Below, piece after piece: positions 57,607 through 64,000 of a DNA stretch of 64,000 nucleotides; within the stretch, counting starts at the first letter, position 1, and every line of letters begins with the position of its first letter. The notes under the pieces are model-generated. The model ran no database searches. It had not been told where the DNA came from and worked only from the letters and a program-made list of their open reading frames with translations. The DNA comes from Fasciolopsis buskii (Eukaryota > Platyhelminthes > Trematoda > Plagiorchiida > Fasciolidae): contig LUCM01004215.1 of assembly GCA_008360955.1 (NCBI GenBank), positions 124,001 through 188,000 of the forward strand, read 5' to 3'. A program made the translations under genes and the position numbers.

Positions 57607-60600
57607 ACCGTGTACGATGCCTAAACTTTTACATGGTAAATGCTGTTTACAAAATCCGCGCGAATCTCTGATTGATTGATTTTCCTCAATGCATTGTAAG
57701 TAATATTTGATTTTATGAACATAGAGGAAAAACGAGCTTGTTCGTCAAATGGTGTAACTTGTGAGTATACCAATATGAGGTCGTTCGGGAATGCTACTGG
57801 TTCAACAACAAATGGGAATCAACAGAGGGAGGTAAAACCGAAATTCTGTGCTATTTCTGGTCTAGAATAGAACTTTCGTGAAATCCGATTCACAATTCAT
57901 AGTCCATTAAATTAGTTTAACTTTTTCAATATGCTCGTTAAAAACAGTACAATACGTTTTGCTAATTTTCCCCCCGATATGTTCTCATAAGGGATCAATA
58001 ATACGTTTGAGAGTTGTGGAACCTGTTCATCTGGTGGGAGTTTGCCAGTATTGAGATGACTCCTAAAATAAACGAGGGGGATAAGAATGCATTTCATTGT
58101 CTATTTGTTGATAACCCCTGTTAGTGTCTCAGTCAAATTCGTCAGTTTTGTCAATAAGCATCTACTCGTCCGTTGATCGCAAACCTGCACAAATTTGACA
58201 CGATCATCCTGAAATTATCCTGAACAGGCTGGGTAAAATACTGTCGAGCGGAACTTGTGAAAAGCATTTCCGAACCAATCACATCTTCATTGCTCCGCTA
58301 TCATGAATTTTGTCGATCTAGTCAAGTAGTGCGTGTATCAAGAAAACAGATCGAGTTAACTCTATCTGCAGCCATTTTGACTTCGGTCAATTAGCGTTTA
58401 TCAAATCATAGCCACTATTGTCTACAGTGTCTCTTCACATGATATTTCTCCGTGACCGATTACTGCTTCAACCAAAGTTCCTCTTATGCACAACTGAGAG
58501 TAATACAGAAAGTTGGCTGGAAGGTAAAATTCATTTTTCTTAAAGGTTATATTTAACCCACGGTACAAGAATGAAGATTTTCCCAATGATGGCTAAAACG
58601 GTTACAGTGAGGCCTTTGATTATTTTAGTGCCTTTACCCAACCGATGGCTGTTAAATTTCAGGTCAAATTCACACTGGCAATGAAATGTCAGTAAATTCA
58701 TCCTTACGTGTGTTCATTACTCGTTAAGCTAACTCACCTACTTCTGAATGGATTCACTGAGAATACACTTTAGCGAGTCGTTATCCTAACTTCGAAAACG
58801 TGGGCCCCATTTCACTGTGTTTTTGCTATGAAGTCATTTTTATCTATTTACGCACTTGCATACATCAGAATATCGTCACAGAGAATTCTAAATTGTTTAA
58901 ACTCCATTGGCTAGACACATGGTCACATTTCTCAGTTTAAAAAGCTATACAAGTATCGGACAACGGGAATGAGGCCAGCGAGGCTTACTGAGAGACTAGG
59001 TCGTTTGAGCAATAGAGGATGTGTTTTTTGAACAAAACAACCTAACATATAGGTACGTCCGAATTTTCAACAAAAATCATACTCGATTCCGTGCAGCTGT
59101 TTCATCCACAGTCAGCATTCCATGGTCAACGCAGCGTCGTCATAAAAAAGCGATCAATTGTGTTACATTGTAAATAACCAAGCGGTTTGGGCCTTTTATC
59201 AAGCCAAATTTGTCAGCATCCCGATTTTGTACTTTAATGCGTTACAGGCGTCATTTTTCATGATAAAATATTCCTCCTTCAACTGCTCAAACCAGAGGTG
59301 ATTTGCAAATTTACATTGGGATGAATTGACAATTGCCTCAAACTGTGAATGCAACGATCGGCTAGCATGGGAGAGCAACACAGCAACACATAACACGACC
59401 GACTAAGGAAATCATTTCGTTATTCTTAACAGTAAAAGAATTTGGCTATTAAAGGTTACAGGAACGATGACGATTAGAAGACGATATCTAACTTTGTGCC
59501 GATAAGAAGACCTCCATTTCACTGCAGCTCTAATTTACTTCTGGATGTCAAATAAGAAATTCATGCATTTATCCTTTACCATGTTCGTTTAAATATACAA
59601 ACTATTCAGAAGTAATCAATAATTCGGATGGAGGAAAAAAACAAGGGAACGAATCACACAACCTCGCTTTTTCTTTTTTTAATTCTACAGAAAATCCCAT
59701 CTTCATTTCTTATTTTGTGAGCATAATTAGAATTGCATTCCAGAGAATTGCCCAAAGTTTCCACCGACGACCAGTTTAATAAACGTTTACGGTACAGGAT
59801 ATCAACAAGGGCGCCATTATTCATGAGTCTTATGTGACCGTATGCCCCAGTATTCGTAAACATCCAACGTACAATCGGTTTCTGCACTTGTTGTCTACTG
59901 CGCTCGATGTAGAGTCCCTACACTTGTCTGAGGGCCGCTAGTATCTTGTCATTTTGTCGAGGATCACGGACATAGAAATGACTCATGGAACAGATGCATC
60001 TACCCATCCACCTATCTGTCCATTTAGAATGACTTTAGAATCAAAATGAAGGCAATTGTACGTCGAACGAAGCCAACACCAACCCAATAGCTTCCGACTG
60101 TTGCGTGCTGCCGATACGCCTCGCTGGACCGCAGTAATGCAAGGTTTGGTCTCACATAATGCCTAAGATGAGACAAGTATATTAGGTCCAGTTTCTGCCA
60201 GACAGATGTTCAAAAAAGCATACAAGGATGCATGATTTTGTTTGTTCATGAATGCGTATGCCTTTGTGCGCGCGTTTTTATATGCGTTAACCTGTGTGTA
60301 CGATGCACGGCATTAACCTAAATGAGGATGATACCATTGCTGACCAAGCAAGTAATCAGTTTCAGACATGCTCCCATTACGAATAGGTCACAGCCGAATA
60401 ATGGCCCTGGTGTATTCTTGTTCAATACCTTGTAGGCTATCTCTCATGAATGCACACTTTAGGAATGGTGCGACTGCCGCCTGACTGTTTAGTAGTTAGT
60501 TCGGTAACAATAATTTAACTCATGAACTGTATTTTTTTTATTAACCAAGTGTTTTGAGATAACTCGGAACGAAGGTATACCGAAAGAATTGCAAGATGGC

Positions 60601-62861
60601 TTCTGATAGTCAGAACTGATTTCACTAACAATGATTGGAACCAGGTGCTTTGTTAGCATACACAGTAAGTCCTCGGACAAGAAAAGGAAATGTAAACAAT
60701 ACCAGCAGGCTTATTTTATCTAGTTCTATTTCGCCTACTGAGCTTGGCTGCTTAAGTGGTATTATGATGAAATTTTTAGAACATTTTGAAATGAAATGAA
60801 TGTGCAGACAACAAGAATGTATGAAACCGACAGTGAACAAGCGATCAGCATCAAAACGTTGGTCATTTTCCTCAACTGACAGCATTTACTTGGGCGTCGT
60901 TTCATTCACAATAGAAGTAAAAGATGAAAACAGAGATGCCTAAAATAAACATTAACACATTCACGTTCTAGTAATAATTAAAGTGAAAGTTGATGCACAA
61001 CCGAGAGGACAAAAATACAAATCCTCAAGTAGAAATCATGGTGTTTATTTTTGTCCGAAATAAAATTCTCGGGTAGTTGTAAATTCGCTTCCGAATGCCT
61101 CATAAAATGGGCCCAACTATGCATATATCCAAAATAACTTATGTTGAGGAAGTATTACGTACTGCATTTCTGTGTCTCAAGTATTTTCATCAAAGTGCCA
61201 GACGAATCCTAGTGCCCCTGGGTCTCAAACGGGCTGACTGACCCTTGATAGCCGGTCTACAGGTCATGAATAAACCCTCCTTCCAAACTAACGCTGGACA
61301 ATGTTCTAAGTATGCATCACTATGCTGGCGTCCATCCGCGGCGAACGTGTATTGGACACCCAGAATGTCTAGTCCCATGGAATGGGCAAATTAAAAGACC
61401 GATCAATCAACGGGTCTCAATGAGTTGTCAGACGCCCAGATCGGCCTACTAACTTGTAGGTTCGACCATCTGGTCAAAGACTTCAGTAGGCTTTTCAAAT
61501 TATCTTTCTACTTCCGTCTGAGGAGTCGATTAGTAGAAAGCCTGTTAACGAATGGCAGATCACCACAGATGGTCCATGTACTGTGAATTCTGCAGTGTTC
61601 CATTTTCTTTCACTTGTTTTCCCTCACCCCGGTTCCAACGACAAACGATCGAATCGCATTTATCTTCACTATAAAGCTGTAATTTATGTACATCGTTTTA
61701 AACATACTGAGATACCAATCATACGTGTAGTGTAGTCTGACAGATCTGGTCAAATTAGAACTGGTTCGAATGTGAGAATTCTTCTATTTCGTTTCGGTTT
61801 GAACCCGTACATGAGTGCCATCCACGGATTTGTACCGTACTCGAACCGTCATTTGAGATTCGAGGCAAATCCCAACGACGCTTTGATATTTCACTAATCG
61901 AGATTCTGTAAGCAAACGGCATCTACAGCAGTGAACTTTGTTTTTTTGACTATCAGAGTAAGATTTCCCGATAACTCAACAAACCACACTACCAGTAGGA
62001 GTTTATGCAACATGGCCGATTGTGTGACTCCGTACTGAGGATATTTTTGTGTGGTTAGCAAAATTTCCTACAGGAAACTGAATTCCTGGAGTTGAAGTGA
62101 CGAGAAAACGGGCGGAAGGAACGCATTCAGGTGGCAATTGACCAACAGTTGGGCTGAAATTTGGGACCCAGTTTTACTTTAGATCGGGCAGAAGATCCTA
62201 CCGGGAAGTTCATGCTTCGGGTTGAGCAGGGATTATTCTTGTCACGCTCATGACGAACCAATTAGCAAAGGTCACCTTCGGAGATTCACAGGGCAGTTGT
62301 GTTCGTGTGATTAAAGTACCTGGCAGTAAATTCATTCTATTGAGTCATTTTGAAATGACGATATGATATTGTATCGTATCTATTGTATGATAGACTCCCG
62401 TTCGAAACGAAACTTTCATTTCAGTCAACAATAAAAGAAATAAAACTGATTGTATCGGTATGTAAGCGATGGACCGTGGATATAAAGCGAAGTAGACTCA
62501 GTAAAAATATACGAGAGATCTGTGATAGTCCCAATGAATTACCCAGGTGAAGCAAGTATCCACGCTCTCGCATGAATCATTCTGGTTGAATAATATAGAC
62601 GATCATGCGGCGTTGGTTTGTAAAATTCTACCGTCTGCTCTGCTGAGTGAATCACCATTGTGTAAATTGTTTGGCCCTATTTATTACTTCTAGTCAAAAT
62701 TTAATCTAAGCATCCGTTAACAGCTATTCATTTGGCATTCACGTGAGCTGATGTAAAGGACTGTGATCGTTTGGTAATCCAATTGATGTGACCTAATACA
62801 CGAATAGCTACTTTGGAGTTTGCATCAAGGTGAATGAGTCACTGGATTGCTGGCTTTTGAA

Positions 62862-63065
62862 AGAGCCGCTACTGGGTCCGTCGATTCAAGTTACCGGAAA
62901 CTGCGATGTCGTGGATGGTCGTGGTGACAAACTAATTAACATCATGCCCGAATGTCGTGGGTTCGAATCCTCCAGTAGCCAGCCAGTTTTCAATTGACAG
63001 CCCAGAACTGACCGTAACCCACTTCCTTATAACTGTCCACCTGTTCGTATCTTTACTGAATAAGT
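62862..63065 (+). mobile_element. tRNA-derived SINE copy with paired ends
   Basis: The B box GGGTTCGAATCCTCC is followed at once by CCAGTAGC (62972-62979), the exact complement of GCTACTGG (62868-62875) upstream, an 8-bp acceptor-like stem. The enclosed span is over 100 nt, too long for a plain tRNA. The downstream tail shares AACC..CTTCCT with the copy near 42.8 kb. Confidence 0.5.
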
Positions 63066-64000
63066 AAAAAAAAATAAACAAAAACGACCAAAATAATTTG
63101 CTGAATTTAGGATTGAAAGGAGAACTGAGTGAAGCGGAACATTTTAGATGTTTATTCACAATCGGGGACATGTTTATCTTATTGAAAACTGTTACTTCAT
63201 GATCTTATGATTTGCTTTAAACGGGCTCTATTCCAACCAGAAGTTTGGTTGGTTTTTTCAAGGGAATTTGCCTCACTTTATTGATATAACTTAGGTAAAG
63301 TTTGTGACAGAATGTATAACTGATGACTAAATAATGATTTATCCTAGAGCATCAATATTCATATTATCTTAAGAGTATTTAAAACCGCCGCATCTCCCTC
63401 ACCAACCGTCATTAGTACATAGCCATTGTGGCATAAGATGAGCATGCAATATTGGAAGGAGAGCATTTCAGCTACTTGGCAATTTCAGCTGTTTCTCAAA
63501 GGTTTGACTAATATTATTTGTACAGGGAGTGACACTCATTATTCGCCGGATTTTGCATCAACGCAAAATCAATCAGCAGTCCCCTTAACATCCTGTGTTA
63601 TTCCCACTTTTCCACCCTAAACTAAGGAAAAAATATATTTGTGAACGGGCTTCCGGTAATGGACATTTCAGACCAATATTGTTTAACGTTCGAAACTGGG
63701 ACTGTCAATAAAACGTGGTGATAGGAAGTAATCTTTTTTCATCCAACTCGTTGCAAAATCATGAGCCTTCCGTCCCCATTTAATCTTAAATCTTCAAATC
63801 CCCGTGCCATGGTTACCGTTTTGGCGCAAAACTAAATTGCACTCGTATGGCTTTTTGAAACACTGTTCCTTACCAGTCCTTAAGACCGAAATAAGATGAT
63901 GCCATAAAAGGCCAAACCATCCTACTTCCTATAAACCTACCGTCGGAGAAGGGCCAGCTGCTAAAAGACCGTTGTTTCCCAATAAAATTGTTGGATAAGA

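Larger units (their letters stand above)
51517..64000 (-). other. 5' intron or flank of the tolloid gene
   Basis: At least 12.4 kb upstream of the CUB1 exon without any astacin-like sequence (no HExxHxxGFxHE on the minus strand). It contains two SINE copies and the two unidentified plus-strand frames at 52.3-53.3 kb. The rest shows only short frames. Confidence 0.6.

Noticed and set aside
51517..64000. Search for astacin HExxHxxGFxHE on the minus strand
   Set aside because: No match or recognisable degenerate form was seen, so no protease exon was called.

Overview
The window looks like nuclear DNA from a flatworm, probably a digenean trematode. It is AT-rich, has very long introns, carries decayed CR1-like and tRNA-derived retroelements, and holds one animal-type multidomain gene. 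The species assignment is inference; no rRNA or mitochondrial marker is present.

The only gene I can assemble with confidence lies on the minus strand, from 51516 down to 10770. It is the 3' two thirds of a tolloid/BMP1-type procollagen C-proteinase. Ten exons were placed by GT/AG sites and codon phase: CUB1 (two exons), CUB2 (two), EGF1 (one), CUB3 start (one), CUB3 end plus EGF2 (one), CUB4 (two), and a final exon with the end of CUB5, a tail of about 304 residues and the stop. The order CUB1-CUB2-EGF1-CUB3-EGF2-CUB4-CUB5 is that of BMP1/tolloid. The signal peptide, prodomain and astacin protease domain would lie beyond 64000. The first part of CUB5 was not found between 11780 and 22482, where there is also a 691-base assembly gap.

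Region by region: 1-10769 is downstream of the gene and contains microsatellites and one small secreted-type reading frame at 2112. 10770-51516 is the tolloid gene. Its introns hold an inverted-repeat element (21325-22405) that carries the same 53-codon signal-anchor frame on both arms, two phase-compatible open stretches that could be alternative last exons (36404-36810 and 25307-25410), several tRNA-like SINE copies, and a broken CR1-type reverse transcriptase (48900-49420) with a YADD box. 51517-64000 is 5' intron or flank with SINE copies and a pair of plus-strand reading frames (52330-53260) of unknown nature.

The points most worth follow-up are the inverted-repeat signal-peptide element, the long basic tail, the 122-codon in-frame insert with splice-like ends inside CUB1, and the candidate alternative terminal exons, which recall the short and long products of vertebrate BMP1.
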